Origin: VXYL01 sp965200375
GTDB lineage: Bacteria > Pseudomonadota > Gammaproteobacteria > Pseudomonadales > Azotimanducaceae
Reading direction: 5' to 3'
DNA: 64,000 bases
Assembly: GCA_965200375.1 (NCBI GenBank)
Contig: OZ241353.1
Coordinates: forward strand, 1,860,001-1,924,000
Notes under the pieces: model-generated
What the model was told of the DNA's origin: nothing
Databases searched by the model: none
Seen by the model: only the letters and a program-made list of their open reading frames with translations
Made by a program: the position numbers and the translations under genes
Shown: piece by piece, positions 51,854 through 60,596 of the stretch
Numbering within the stretch: position 1 is the first letter of the stretch
Layout of the letters: each line of letters starts with the position of its first letter

Positions 51854-52680
51854 GCGTTGTCCGGCGCTGTCGCGCCCACGGTGACCCGCGGACGACGTTC
51901 AAGGTCCCGGTGCAGCTGCACGCGATCGAAGCCGGCTTCCCGGAACAGCGCCGCGACGGCGACATGCTGATCCCGGCCGTGCTCCACGCACAGCCAGCCC
52001 CCGGGTCGCAGGCGCGCCGGCGCTTCCCGCACTAGGGCGGCGATGCAGTCGAGGCCGAGCGTGCCGCCAACCAGCGCCAGGCGCGGCTCGAAGCGCAGGT
52101 CCCCCTCCGCCAGATGCCGATCCTGCTCCGCGACATAGGGCGGATTGCTCGCCACCACGTCGAAGCCGCCGCCCAGGCCGGCGAAGCCGTCGGCAACCCG
52201 AGCGGCCACGCGCAGCCCCAGGCGCTCCGCGTTGCGCCGGCAGAGCGCCACGCAGCGCTGGTCTATGTCCGTGGCCAGCACCTCGGCGCCTGGCCGTTCG
52301 GCCGCGATGGCCAGCGCCACCGCGCCGCAGCCGGTGCCGAGATCGAGCACTCGGCTGCCGGCGTCGACGTGCGGCAAGGCGGCGGCCACCAGCGTCTCCG
52401 TGTCCGGCCTCGGAATCAGCGCCGCTGGCGACACCTCCAGCTCCAGGCCCCAGAAGCCGCGCCGGCCCAGAATGTAGGCCACCGGTTCGCCAGCCAGTCT
52501 GCGCCGCACCCAGCCGCCCAGCTGCCGGGCCCGGGCCGCCGGCACCGGCCGCTCTCCGAAGGCGAACAGGCAGCTGCGGGACACGGCCAGGGCGCCGCAC
52601 GCCAGAAGGTCCGCCTCATCGCGGCCCAGCCGCTGCCGGGCGTAGGCCGCGCAGGCGCCGATGGTCCCCGGCAGCGTCAT
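51850..52680 (-). CDS. prmC: Peptide chain release factor N5-glutamine methyltransferase
   Basis: PrmC methylates the glutamine of the GGQ motif in release factors using SAM. The 276-residue protein has an N-terminal helical domain, the SAM site VLDLGTGCGAVALAIA, and the catalytic NPPY in VVASNPPYV, plus PRPDTETLV. It begins four bases inside the prfA stop and ends four bases inside the moeB start, so the three genes form one operon. Confidence 0.96.
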   Translation of the reverse strand: MTLPGTIGACAAYARQRLGRDEADLLACGALAVSRSCLFAFGERPVPAARARQLGGWVRRRLAGEPVAYILGRRGFWGLELEVSPAALIPRPDTETLVAAALPHVDAGSRVLDLGTGCGAVALAIAAERPGAEVLATDIDQRCVALCRRNAERLGLRVAARVADGFAGLGGGFDVVASNPPYVAEQDRHLAEGDLRFEPRLALVGGTLGLDCIAALVREAPARLRPGGWLCVEHGRDQHVAVAALFREAGFDRVQLHRDLERRPRVTVGATAPDNA

Positions 52681-53765
52681 TCGGCGAGCTGGCGCAGTTC
52701 GTCCGCCTGATGCTCCGCCGCCAAGGGGTCGATGAGGCAGTCGAGATGCCCGGCGATCACTTCGTCGAGCTTGTAGAGGGTGAGGCCGATGCGGTGGTCC
52801 GTCACCCGCCCCTGGGGAAAGTTGTAGGTGCGAATGCGTTCGGAGCGGTCGCCGCTGCCCACCAGCGAGCGCCGCGTCTCGGATTGCGCGGCCTGCTGCG
52901 CGGACTGCGCGGCGTCCAGCAGCCTGGCGCGCAGCAGCTGCATGGCCCGGGCGCGGTTCTTGAGCTGCGAGCGTTCGTCCTGGCACTCCACGACGATGCC
53001 GGTCGGCAGGTGCGTCAAGCGCACCGCGGAGTCCGTCTTGTTCACATGCTGGCCGCCGGCGCCGGAGGAGCGGTAGGTGTCGACGCGGATGTCCGTCTTG
53101 TCCAGGTCCACGTCGTCGATGGCATCCTGTTCCGGCAGCACCGCCACCGTGCAGGCGGAGGTGTGGATGCGGCCTTGGGACTCGGTTTCCGGCACCCGCT
53201 GCACCCGATGGGCGCCGGACTCGAACTTCAGGCGGCTGTACACGCGCTTGCCGGAGACCCGGGCGATCACCTCCTTGAAGCCGCCGTGCTCGCCGGGCCG
53301 GTGGCTCAGCATCTCCATCTTCCAGCGCACCAACTCGGCGTGGCGGGCGTACATGCGGTAGAGGTCTCCGGCGAACAGCGCCGCCTCGTCGCCGCCGGTG
53401 CCGGCGCGCACCTCCAGGAACACGTTGCGTTCGTCGTTGGGATCCCGCGGCGCCAGGTGCGCCTTCAGGCTCTCTTCGAGAGTTGCCAACTCCGCCTGGG
53501 CCGCGGCGGCCTCTTCCCGGGCTAGGGCCCGCATGTCCTCGTCGTCGTCGCTGGCCAGCTGTTCGGCCTCCGCCAGCGCGTCCGTTTGCTTCTGGTAGTC
53601 TCGGTAGACGGTCACCGCCCCTTCGAGCTCGGCGTATTCCCGCGCCAGCGCGGTGAAGCGTTCCCGCTCGCGAGCGGTTTCGGCGTCGCCGAGCAGGGCC
53701 GCAAGCTCTTCGTGGCGGTCGGCGAGGGCGTCGAGCTTGGCCACAATGGAAGCGGTAAGCGTCAT
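52677..53765 (-). CDS. prfA: Peptide chain release factor 1
   Basis: RF1 terminates translation at UAA and UAG. The 362-residue protein has the GGQ motif in SSGAGGQHVNKTDSAVRLTH, the family stretch EVRAGTGGDEAALFAGDLYR and ERIRTYNFPQGRVTDHRIGL. The start ATG (53765-53763) overlaps the divergent lolB ATG (53764-53766) inside one CATG. In most gammaproteobacteria hemA lies between lolB and prfA; here it is absent. Confidence 0.97.
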   Translation of the reverse strand: MTLTASIVAKLDALADRHEELAALLGDAETARERERFTALAREYAELEGAVTVYRDYQKQTDALAEAEQLASDDDEDMRALAREEAAAAQAELATLEESLKAHLAPRDPNDERNVFLEVRAGTGGDEAALFAGDLYRMYARHAELVRWKMEMLSHRPGEHGGFKEVIARVSGKRVYSRLKFESGAHRVQRVPETESQGRIHTSACTVAVLPEQDAIDDVDLDKTDIRVDTYRSSGAGGQHVNKTDSAVRLTHLPTGIVVECQDERSQLKNRARAMQLLRARLLDAAQSAQQAAQSETRRSLVGSGDRSERIRTYNFPQGRVTDHRIGLTLYKLDEVIAGHLDCLIDPLAAEHQADELRQLAE

Positions 53766-54318
53766 GCCGAGGATTCTACCAATCTTGGGCGCCGGCACCG
53801 TCTGCGGGGCGCTCCTGGCGACTGCGGGATGCGCCGCTCTCGGGCCGTTCGAGCCGGCGGGCGCGGACGGCTTCCATGCCCGGGGACGCATCGCCCTGCG
53901 AGACGGCGAAGACGGTTTTGCCGCCAACTTCGACTGGCGGCAGCAGGGCGAGCGCTACCGCATAGACCTGTGGGGTCCCCTTGGCCAAGGGCGCTTGCGC
54001 ATTCTGGGCGACGACGACGCATTGACGATGACGGACGCCCGGGGCGCCGTCGTCGACGGCGACGCGCTGCGGCAGCAGTTCGGCTGGTCCGTACCCCTTG
54101 CCGCCCTTCGGCACTGGCTGCTCGGCCGCTGCCAACCGGCCCAGTCGCCCTGCGAGCGGCGCCAGGACCCGGGCGGCGAGCTCGCCGGCTTCGCGCAGCA
54201 CGGTTGGCGGGTGCGGCTGTCGGACTGGCGGCAAGGGCCGGACGCCCCGCTGCCCGGCCGCATCGTCGCCACCGAAGGCGAGCGGCGCATCGCGGTGGCG
54301 GTTCGGGAGTGGCGATGA
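53764..54318 (+). CDS. lolB: Outer-membrane lipoprotein receptor LolB
   Basis: LolB receives lipoproteins from LolA and inserts them in the outer membrane. The 184-residue protein has a signal peptide with lipobox TAGC (Cys near residue 20), then FHARGRIALRDGEDGFAANF and FDWRQQGERYRIDLWGPLGQ and a half-barrel fold typical of the family. ispE, its usual downstream neighbour, is absent. An ATG six codons earlier (53746) is also possible and would lie inside prfA. Confidence 0.9.
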   Translation: MPRILPILGAGTVCGALLATAGCAALGPFEPAGADGFHARGRIALRDGEDGFAANFDWRQQGERYRIDLWGPLGQGRLRILGDDDALTMTDARGAVVDGDALRQQFGWSVPLAALRHWLLGRCQPAQSPCERRQDPGGELAGFAQHGWRVRLSDWRQGPDAPLPGRIVATEGERRIAVAVREWR

Positions 54319-54608
54319 GGCGCTGGCGGGTCGCTGCCGTCGCCGGCGTTCTGGCGTTGGCCGGCTGCACGCTCCAGGACGTGCGCCGGACCCTCGAGGG
54401 CCATGCGGACGTCGGCTACGAGCAGGCCCGCAGGAACCAGCAGGATGCCTGCGACCGCCTGCCAACCGCTCCGGCCCGGGAGGCCTGCGAAGCGCGGCTG
54501 CCCCCGGCCTCCTTCGAGGAGTACGAACGCATGCGCCGCGACGTGCCGAGCCGGCCCTTGGAGAAGCCGGGACAGCGATCTGCGAAGCCGCTGGCGCCAA
54601 GCGTGTAA
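54315..54608 (+). CDS. Small predicted lipoprotein
   Basis: This 97-residue protein has a signal peptide ending with the lipobox LALAGC (Cys near residue 18), then CTLQDVRRTLEGHADVGYEQ and two further cysteines (DACDRL, REACEARL) that could form a disulfide. It matches small uncharacterised lipoproteins with a Cys-x13-Cys-like pair. Its ATG overlaps the lolB stop (ATGA). The final residues are Pro/Lys-rich. No function can be assigned. Confidence 0.75.
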   Translation: MRRWRVAAVAGVLALAGCTLQDVRRTLEGHADVGYEQARRNQQDACDRLPTAPAREACEARLPPASFEEYERMRRDVPSRPLEKPGQRSAKPLAPSV

Positions 54609-54642
54609 GCTCGGCCACCGCAACCACTTGGAGAGGAAACGA

Positions 54643-55647
54643 ATGAAACTCGGATTGGGCATAGGCCCGTTCGGGCCGCCCGGCGGCGAGCGCCTGGTGC
54701 AGCTCGCCAAGGAAGCGGAGAACCTCGGCTACGACACCATCTGGGCGCCGGAGATCTACGGTGCCGACTGCTTCACGCCCCTCGCCTGGATCGGCGCCCG
54801 CACCGAGCGCATCAAGCTCGGCACCTCCATCATGCAGATCTCGGCGCGCACGCCGGCCAGCGCGGCGATGCACGCCGTCTCGCTGGACTACCTTTCCAAC
54901 GGCCGCCTCATCCTCGGCATCGGCGTCTCCGGGCCGCAGGTGGTGGAAGGCTGGTACGGCCAGCCCTATCCCCGGCCGCTGGCGCGCACCCGGGAGTGGG
55001 TGGCCATCTTCCGGCAGATCGTCTCCCGGCAAGAGCCGGTTTCCTTCTCCGGCAAGCACTACCAGCTGCCGCTGCCCGGCGGCACCGGCCTCGGCAAGCC
55101 GCTGAAGCTCATTCTGCATCCCGTGCGCGAGCGCATCCCCGTGTACCTCGGCGCGGAAGGGCCCAAGAACGTGGCCATGGGAGCGGAGATCTGCGACGGC
55201 TGGATCCCCATGTTCCTCTCGCCCTACCGGATGATGAAGATGTACGCGGACGCCATGCGCATCCGCAACGCCGACTTCGAGATCGCCGCCTCGGTGCCGG
55301 TGATCGTCGACGACGACGTGCAAGGCGCGCTGAACCAGATCAAGCGCAACGTGGGCTTCTACGTGGGCGGCATGGGCGCCAAGAGCTTCAACGTCCACAA
55401 GGACCACGTCGTCAGGATGGGCTTCGGCGAGGCCGCGGAGCGGGTGCAGGAACTGTTCTTCGCCGGGCGCCGGGACGAGGCCATGGCGGCGGTGCCGAAC
55501 GAGCTGTGCGACGAGATCGCCCTGGTGGGCCCCAAGGCGCGCATCCGCGAACGCCTGGCGGCGTGGAAGGAGAGCCCGGTGACGATGCTGAACGTCGGCG
55601 CGGCGAATCCCGAGACGCTGCGGTTCATGGCCGAGGAACTGCTGTGA
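54643..55647 (+). CDS. Luciferase-like (LLM class) flavin oxidoreductase, copy 1
   Basis: The 334-residue TIM-barrel protein belongs to the luciferase-like/F420-dependent oxidoreductase superfamily, as seen in YDTIWAPEIYGADCFTPLAW, RIKLGTSIMQISARTPASAA, GRLILGIGVSGPQVVEGWYG and AEICDGWIPMFLSP. It has a GGAGAGG ribosome-binding site seven bases before the ATG. The cofactor, FMN or F420, cannot be settled here; no F420 biosynthesis gene is in the window. Two relatives follow nearby, at 55697 and 59566. Confidence 0.92.
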   Translation: MKLGLGIGPFGPPGGERLVQLAKEAENLGYDTIWAPEIYGADCFTPLAWIGARTERIKLGTSIMQISARTPASAAMHAVSLDYLSNGRLILGIGVSGPQVVEGWYGQPYPRPLARTREWVAIFRQIVSRQEPVSFSGKHYQLPLPGGTGLGKPLKLILHPVRERIPVYLGAEGPKNVAMGAEICDGWIPMFLSPYRMMKMYADAMRIRNADFEIAASVPVIVDDDVQGALNQIKRNVGFYVGGMGAKSFNVHKDHVVRMGFGEAAERVQELFFAGRRDEAMAAVPNELCDEIALVGPKARIRERLAAWKESPVTMLNVGAANPETLRFMAEELL

Positions 55648-55696
55648 GGCCGCTTGCGGGGGCTGCGGAGATGGACGCGGAATCGAGGGCGGCACC

Positions 55697-56941
55697 ATGC
55701 GCGACATGAAGTTCGGCGCCTTTCTGGCGCCCCACCACCCCATCGGCGAGCACCCGACGCTGCAGCTGCGCAGCGACCTGGACCTCGTGGAACACATGGA
55801 TCGCCTCGGCTTCGACGAGTTCTGGTGCGGCGAACACCACTCCACCGGCTGGGAGGTGATCGCATCGCCGGAGATATTCCTCGCTGCCGCCGCCGAGCGC
55901 ACCCACCGCATCCGCCTCGGCACCGGCGTCGTCTCCCTGCCCTACCACCACCCGTTCATGGTGGCGCAGCGCCTGGTGCAGCTGGACCACCAGTGCAACG
56001 GGCGGCTCATCTTCGGCTCCGGCCCCGGCGCCCTGCCCTCCGATGCCCACACCCTCGGCGTGGACCCGATGCTGCTGCGCGATCGCCAGGACGAAGCGAT
56101 GGGCGTCATCCGCCGTCTGTTCGCCGGCGGCGAGCGCTTCAGCTGCGAAAGCGAGTGGTTCCAGCTGAACGAAGCCAAGCTGCAACTGCTGCCCTTGCAG
56201 CGGGACATGGAGTTCGCCGTGGCGTCGATGGTGAGCCCCTCGGGCATGACCTTGGCCGGCAAGCACGGCGCCGGCGTTCTCTCGATTGGCTCCACCACCA
56301 GCGCCGGCTTGCAGGCGCTGCCGTTGCAGTGGAGCTTCGCCGAGGAATCGGCCGCCAAGCACCAGCGCACCGTGGACCGCAGCGCCTGGCGCGTGGTGAT
56401 GAGCTGGCACATCGCCGAGACCCGCGACCAGGCGCGGCAGCAAGCCAAGGAGGGCCTGTTCCGCCACAACAACGAATACACCGTGGGCACCCTGGCCGCC
56501 GGCGAGGGCACGATCTTCAAGACCCCGGACGAAGCCGTGGACGGCACCGCGTTCAGCGACGGCAGCGTTGCCGTGATCGGCACGCCGCAGGATCTGGTCG
56601 AACGGATCGAGAAGATGATCGAGGTCACCGGCGGCTTCGGCGTGGCGATCGGCTTCGTCCACGACTGGGCGAACCGGGCGGACACCCGCAACAGCTGGGA
56701 TCTGGTGGCCCGCTACGTGATCCCGGAGGTGAACGGCATGTTGGACGGCTACCGCGAATCCAACAAGTTCGTCATCGAGAACCGCGGCACCTGGCTGCGG
56801 GCCGGCCAGGCCATCATGAGCAAGATCCAGGAGAACGAACGGGCCCGGGAAGCGATGGCCGCGGCGGCCGGCGCCGCCCAGACGGCCGTGGCGGCGCATG
56901 TGAAGGCGCAAGGGAAGGCGAACGACGGCAACGGCGCATAG
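55697..56941 (+). CDS. Luciferase-like (LLM class) flavin monooxygenase, copy 2
   Basis: This 414-residue protein is from the bacterial luciferase/limonene monooxygenase-like branch. It starts MKFGAFLAPHHPIGEHPTL and has FDEFWCGEHHSTGWEVIASP, GTGVVSLPYHHPFMVAQRLV and GRLIFGSGPGALPSDA. The C-terminal 40 residues are Ala-rich and variable. The group is FMN-dependent with a flavin reductase partner, which is not nearby. It lies 49 bp after copy 1 and is probably in the same transcript. Substrate unknown. Confidence 0.92.
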   Translation: MRDMKFGAFLAPHHPIGEHPTLQLRSDLDLVEHMDRLGFDEFWCGEHHSTGWEVIASPEIFLAAAAERTHRIRLGTGVVSLPYHHPFMVAQRLVQLDHQCNGRLIFGSGPGALPSDAHTLGVDPMLLRDRQDEAMGVIRRLFAGGERFSCESEWFQLNEAKLQLLPLQRDMEFAVASMVSPSGMTLAGKHGAGVLSIGSTTSAGLQALPLQWSFAEESAAKHQRTVDRSAWRVVMSWHIAETRDQARQQAKEGLFRHNNEYTVGTLAAGEGTIFKTPDEAVDGTAFSDGSVAVIGTPQDLVERIEKMIEVTGGFGVAIGFVHDWANRADTRNSWDLVARYVIPEVNGMLDGYRESNKFVIENRGTWLRAGQAIMSKIQENERAREAMAAAAGAAQTAVAAHVKAQGKANDGNGA

Positions 56942-57016
56942 CGGCGGGCGGCCGTCGCCTCGGCAGGCCGCGGCACCCCGCCAACCGCTTGACATTCCCA
57001 CTCGGCGCATTACTGT

Positions 57017-57180
57017 CTAGCGGTTCGATCCCGAATTGACGTGGCAAATGGCACGTTCGTCTGTCGTCGCCTCGGCGTGCGCTGCTTGAGGATGTGCCGC
57101 CCCGCAAGGCCGCCGGCATCCCGGCCCTGCGACGAAACCCGCCCGCTGGAACACGCGCCATTTTGGAAGCGGCACACTAG
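57017..57180. repeat. 160-bp CTAG-bounded repeat, unit 1
   Basis: This unit runs from CTAG (57017-57020) to CTAG (57177-57180), shares the right CTAG with unit 2, and differs from unit 2 by only a few bases near its left end. The right half contains GTGCCGC (57094-57100) and GCGGCAC (57169-57175), able to close a stem over an internal GC-rich stem-loop. Confidence 0.9.
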
Positions 57181-57340
57181 CGGTTCGGTTCCGAATTGAC
57201 ATGGCAAATGGCACGTTCGTCTGTCGTCGCCTCGGCGTGCGCTGCTTGAGGATGTGCCGCCCCGCAAGGCCGCCGGCATCCCGGCCCTGCGACGAAACCC
57301 GCCCGCTGGAACACGCGCCATTTTGGAAGCGGCACACTAG
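57177..57340. repeat. 160-bp CTAG-bounded repeat, unit 2
   Basis: This is the tandem second copy, ending at CTAG (57337-57340) 26 bp before the DUF5916 start codon. Short open frames starting MANGTFVCRRL are carried on each unit but are best explained as chance ORFs of the repeat. Confidence 0.9.
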
Positions 57341-57365
57341 CGCCCCTTCCGCCTCGGTGCCCCTC

Positions 57366-59519
57366 ATGGTGCGTTCGCGTCTCCGGCCGCTGCCCGTGGC
57401 CGCTCGAACCGTCCGCGCCGGCGCGCTGGCCGTCTTGGCCTGCCTGCTCGCGGCCGCCGCTTCGGCGGCGCGTTCCGAAGGCACGGTGACGCCCTTGGCC
57501 GTCGCGCCGGTGCTCGACGGCGAGGTGGCCGAGGACCCTGCCTGGCGCGGCGTCGAGCCGTTCACCGGCTTCAAGCAGCTGCAGCCGGACAACGGCCAGC
57601 CCGCCTCCCAGCGCACCGAGGTCTTCATGGGCTTCACGGCGGACGCGCTGCACGTCGGCGTGATCTGCTACGAGGACATGGACAAGGTGATGGTGTCCAA
57701 CGACGGGTTCGCCTCGGACAGCGTCTCCTTCGTGTTGGACACCTTCCGCAGCGAGCAGACGGCGATGGTGTTCGGCACCAACCCGGTGGGCGCCGAGTAC
57801 GACGGCCAGGTGTCGGCTTCCGGCAACTGGCCGGACTGGAACTGGAGCACGGTTTGGGAGGTGCGCACCAAGTCCGGCGACGACCACTGGAGCGCCGAGT
57901 TCGCCATTCCCTTCACGTCGCTGCGCTACGCGCCGGCGAAGCCCGGCCAAACGCAAAGCTGGGGCGTGAACTTCGCTCGCGTCATCCGCCGCAACAACGA
58001 GACCGCCTACTGGTCGCCGGTGCCGAAGCAACTCAGCATGTATCGGCTGGATTTGGCTGGCGTCATAGACGGCTTCCAGCCGCCGAAGCGGCGCCGCAAT
58101 CTGAAGTTCATTCCCTATGCGCTGGCAAGCGGGGTGCGGGCCCAGAACGCCGGCAACGCGAGCCAGCAAGACGCTGGCTTCGACGTGAAGTACTCGCTCA
58201 CCCCCAGCTTGACCATGGACCTCACCTACAACACCGATTTCGCGCAGGTGGAATCCGATCGGCAGCAGGTGAACTTCGGCCGCTTCAGCCTCTTCTTCCC
58301 GGAGACGCGCCCGTTCTTTCTCGAGAACGCGGGCGCATTCCAAGTGGGGTCCCCGGACGTGCTGCTGTTCCACAGCCGACGCATCGGCATCGGTCCGAGG
58401 GGCGAACGGCTGCCCATCGAAGGCGGCGCGCGCATCTCCGGCAAGGTCGGCAAGGCCACCAACCTCGGCTTCCTGCACATGCGCGCGGACGCCAACGCGG
58501 AAGGCAGCGACAAGACCGGCTTCACCGTGCTGCGGGCGAGCCGGGATCTGCGGAACCGATCCTCCGTGGGCTTCATCGGCACCAGCCGGGCGGACGAGGA
58601 CCACGAGCAGACGTGGGGCCTGGACGGACGCTGGGGCATCGGCAACTACACCATGCTCAGCGGCTTCGTGGCCCGAACCCGCGGCGCGGAGACCGCAGCG
58701 CACAACACCGCCTTCTCGGTGTTCGGCAACTACGACTCGCCAACGTGGGCCTACAACGCCGGCTACACGCAAGTGGGCGCCGGCTTCGCGCCAGCCATCG
58801 GCTTCGTGGGGCGGCGCGACTTTCGCAAGTTCAACACCTTCTTCCAGTACACCAAGCAGATGGAAGGCAAGTTCGGCTTGAGCGAGTGGAAGCCCCATGC
58901 GAGCTACACCGGCTACTGGGACTTCGACGGCTTCCAGCAGAGCGGTTTCCTGCACATGGACAGCTGGTTCCTGTGGCGCAACGGCGCGGATCTCTGGACC
59001 GCCATCGACTACGTACACGAAGGCGTGAAGGAGGCGTTCTCGGTTGCCGGCGCGCTGATTCCCGCCGGCGAGTACGGCAACCCGCAGCTGAACGTGGGCG
59101 TGAACTCCCCCGCCGGCAAGCCCTGGCGGCTGGGCCTCTACACCAACATCGGCGGCTACTACAACGGCGACCGCTACGTTGCTTCGCCGTTCCTAAGCTA
59201 CCGCAAGGACGAGACGCTCTCCGCCTACTTCTCCTGGAACTTCAACCGCATCGACCTGCCGAACGCCGGCGCCTTCGACGTGAACCTCGTGCAGGCGCGC
59301 ATGGACTACTCGTTCACGCCGAAGATCGGCCTGCAAACGCTGGTGCAGTACAACGACGCCAACAACGTGCTCGCCGCCAATCTGCGGTTTTCCTGGCAGC
59401 GGTCCGCGAACGCTGGCCTGTATCTCGTCTACAACGAAGTGGACGACCGCAGCGCCCTGTCGCTTCGAACCCGGCGCGAACTGGTGCTCAAGTACAGCCA
59501 CATCTTCGACGTGCTGTGA
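57366..59519 (+). CDS. DUF5916 outer-membrane protein with CBM9-like N-terminal domain
   Basis: This 717-residue protein has a signal peptide (cleavage near residue 38), then a carbohydrate-binding family 9-like domain with APVLDGEVAEDPAWRGVEPF and FMGFTADALHVGVICYEDMD. The long C-terminal part, with many aromatic beta strands and the motif DFAQVESDRQQVNFGRFSLF then FPETRPFFLENAG, is the DUF5916 barrel, likely in the outer membrane. The last residues SHIFDVL are barrel-like. The ATG at 57366 is used because the upstream open frame is repeat sequence. It lies among luciferase-like genes; its ligand is unknown. Confidence 0.88.
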   Translation: MVRSRLRPLPVAARTVRAGALAVLACLLAAAASAARSEGTVTPLAVAPVLDGEVAEDPAWRGVEPFTGFKQLQPDNGQPASQRTEVFMGFTADALHVGVICYEDMDKVMVSNDGFASDSVSFVLDTFRSEQTAMVFGTNPVGAEYDGQVSASGNWPDWNWSTVWEVRTKSGDDHWSAEFAIPFTSLRYAPAKPGQTQSWGVNFARVIRRNNETAYWSPVPKQLSMYRLDLAGVIDGFQPPKRRRNLKFIPYALASGVRAQNAGNASQQDAGFDVKYSLTPSLTMDLTYNTDFAQVESDRQQVNFGRFSLFFPETRPFFLENAGAFQVGSPDVLLFHSRRIGIGPRGERLPIEGGARISGKVGKATNLGFLHMRADANAEGSDKTGFTVLRASRDLRNRSSVGFIGTSRADEDHEQTWGLDGRWGIGNYTMLSGFVARTRGAETAAHNTAFSVFGNYDSPTWAYNAGYTQVGAGFAPAIGFVGRRDFRKFNTFFQYTKQMEGKFGLSEWKPHASYTGYWDFDGFQQSGFLHMDSWFLWRNGADLWTAIDYVHEGVKEAFSVAGALIPAGEYGNPQLNVGVNSPAGKPWRLGLYTNIGGYYNGDRYVASPFLSYRKDETLSAYFSWNFNRIDLPNAGAFDVNLVQARMDYSFTPKIGLQTLVQYNDANNVLAANLRFSWQRSANAGLYLVYNEVDDRSALSLRTRRELVLKYSHIFDVL

Positions 59520-59565
59520 CCGCGCGGGAGCACGGCGCAGCTGCGCCATACCGACGGGGACCCAC

Positions 59566-60588
59566 ATGACCATCGACAAACGCATCGCCGTGACCCTGCC
59601 GATGGGGCCCGGGATCGAGGACTCCATCGCCTTGGTGAAGTGGGCGGAAGCGAGCGGCATCGACGACGTGTGGTTCAGCGACGCGATGGCGCCGGACAGC
59701 TTGACGATGGTCGCCGTGGTGGCCCCCTACACGCAACGGATGCGCGTCGGCGTGGCCGTCACGCCGGTATACACGCGCACGCCGGCGGTGTTCGCGGCCA
59801 CCGCCAACGTGCTGGCGCAGATGCTGCCGGGCCGGTTCGTGCTCGGGCTCGGCTCCTCCAGCCAGGCCATCATGGAGCGCTTCAACGGCATCAAGCTCGA
59901 AAAGCCGGTCACCCGGGTTCGGGAGACCGCGACCATCGTGCGTTCCATGCTGGCTGGCGAGAAGTCGGATTTCGCGCTCAGCACCTTGTCGAGCCGCGGC
60001 TACCGGCAGGAGGCGCTGCCCGAGCCGCCGCCCATCTACCTGGCGGCGCTGCGTCCGAAGATGATCGAGATGGCCGCCGAAGTGGGCGACGGCGTGGTGT
60101 TCAACCTGTGGCCCAGAAAGGCGCTGCCGAAGATGATGGAGCATGTGGCCATCGGCGCCGCGCGGGCCGGCAAGCAGGCGGCGGACGTGGAGATCGTCAA
60201 CCGCTCCTTCGTCATGGTGACGGACGACGTGGAAGCCGGCCGCCGCGCCTTCCGCAACTACTACGCGCCCTACTACGCCAACCCGGTGTACAACGACTTC
60301 CTGAAGTGGGCCGGCTACGAGGACGAAGCCGAGGGCGTGCTTGCCGGCTGGGCGGCCCGGGACCGAGCGCTCTCGACCGGCGCCATCACCGACGAGCTGG
60401 TGGATGCCGTGGCCATCATCGGCACGGCCGAGGAGGTGTGCGCCCGGGTACGGGAGCAGACGGCCGCTGGCATCGACACCACCATCGTCTCCCCCATCGG
60501 CCAGATGCCGCTGGCGGACGCCATGCCCACCTTCGAGGCGTTCCACGCCGACCGCTTCCGGATTCGCGACTTCCGGATTCGCGAATAG
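59566..60588 (+). CDS. Luciferase-like (LLM class) flavin oxidoreductase, copy 3
   Basis: This 340-residue protein is another LLM-class enzyme: IDDVWFSDAMAPDSLTMVAV, MRVGVAVTPVYTRTPAVFAA, GRFVLGLGSSSQAIMERFNG. Closest in plan to F420-dependent methylene-H4MPT reductase-like proteins. The C-terminus ends with a short duplication, FRIRDFRIRE, from a nearly perfect 15-bp tandem repeat just before the stop. It is 46 bp downstream of the DUF5916 gene and may be cotranscribed with it. Confidence 0.9.
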   Translation: MTIDKRIAVTLPMGPGIEDSIALVKWAEASGIDDVWFSDAMAPDSLTMVAVVAPYTQRMRVGVAVTPVYTRTPAVFAATANVLAQMLPGRFVLGLGSSSQAIMERFNGIKLEKPVTRVRETATIVRSMLAGEKSDFALSTLSSRGYRQEALPEPPPIYLAALRPKMIEMAAEVGDGVVFNLWPRKALPKMMEHVAIGAARAGKQAADVEIVNRSFVMVTDDVEAGRRAFRNYYAPYYANPVYNDFLKWAGYEDEAEGVLAGWAARDRALSTGAITDELVDAVAIIGTAEEVCARVREQTAAGIDTTIVSPIGQMPLADAMPTFEAFHADRFRIRDFRIRE

Positions 60589-60596
60589 CGTAGCGG

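Noticed and set aside
57017..57340. CRISPR-like array
   Set aside because: There are only two units, 160 bp each, with no spacers and no cas genes.
57201..57365. N-terminal extension of the DUF5916 protein, and small proteins starting MANGTF, encoded by the repeat
   Set aside because: The signal peptide starts at 57366; the extension is repeat DNA, and both repeat strands are open simply from composition.
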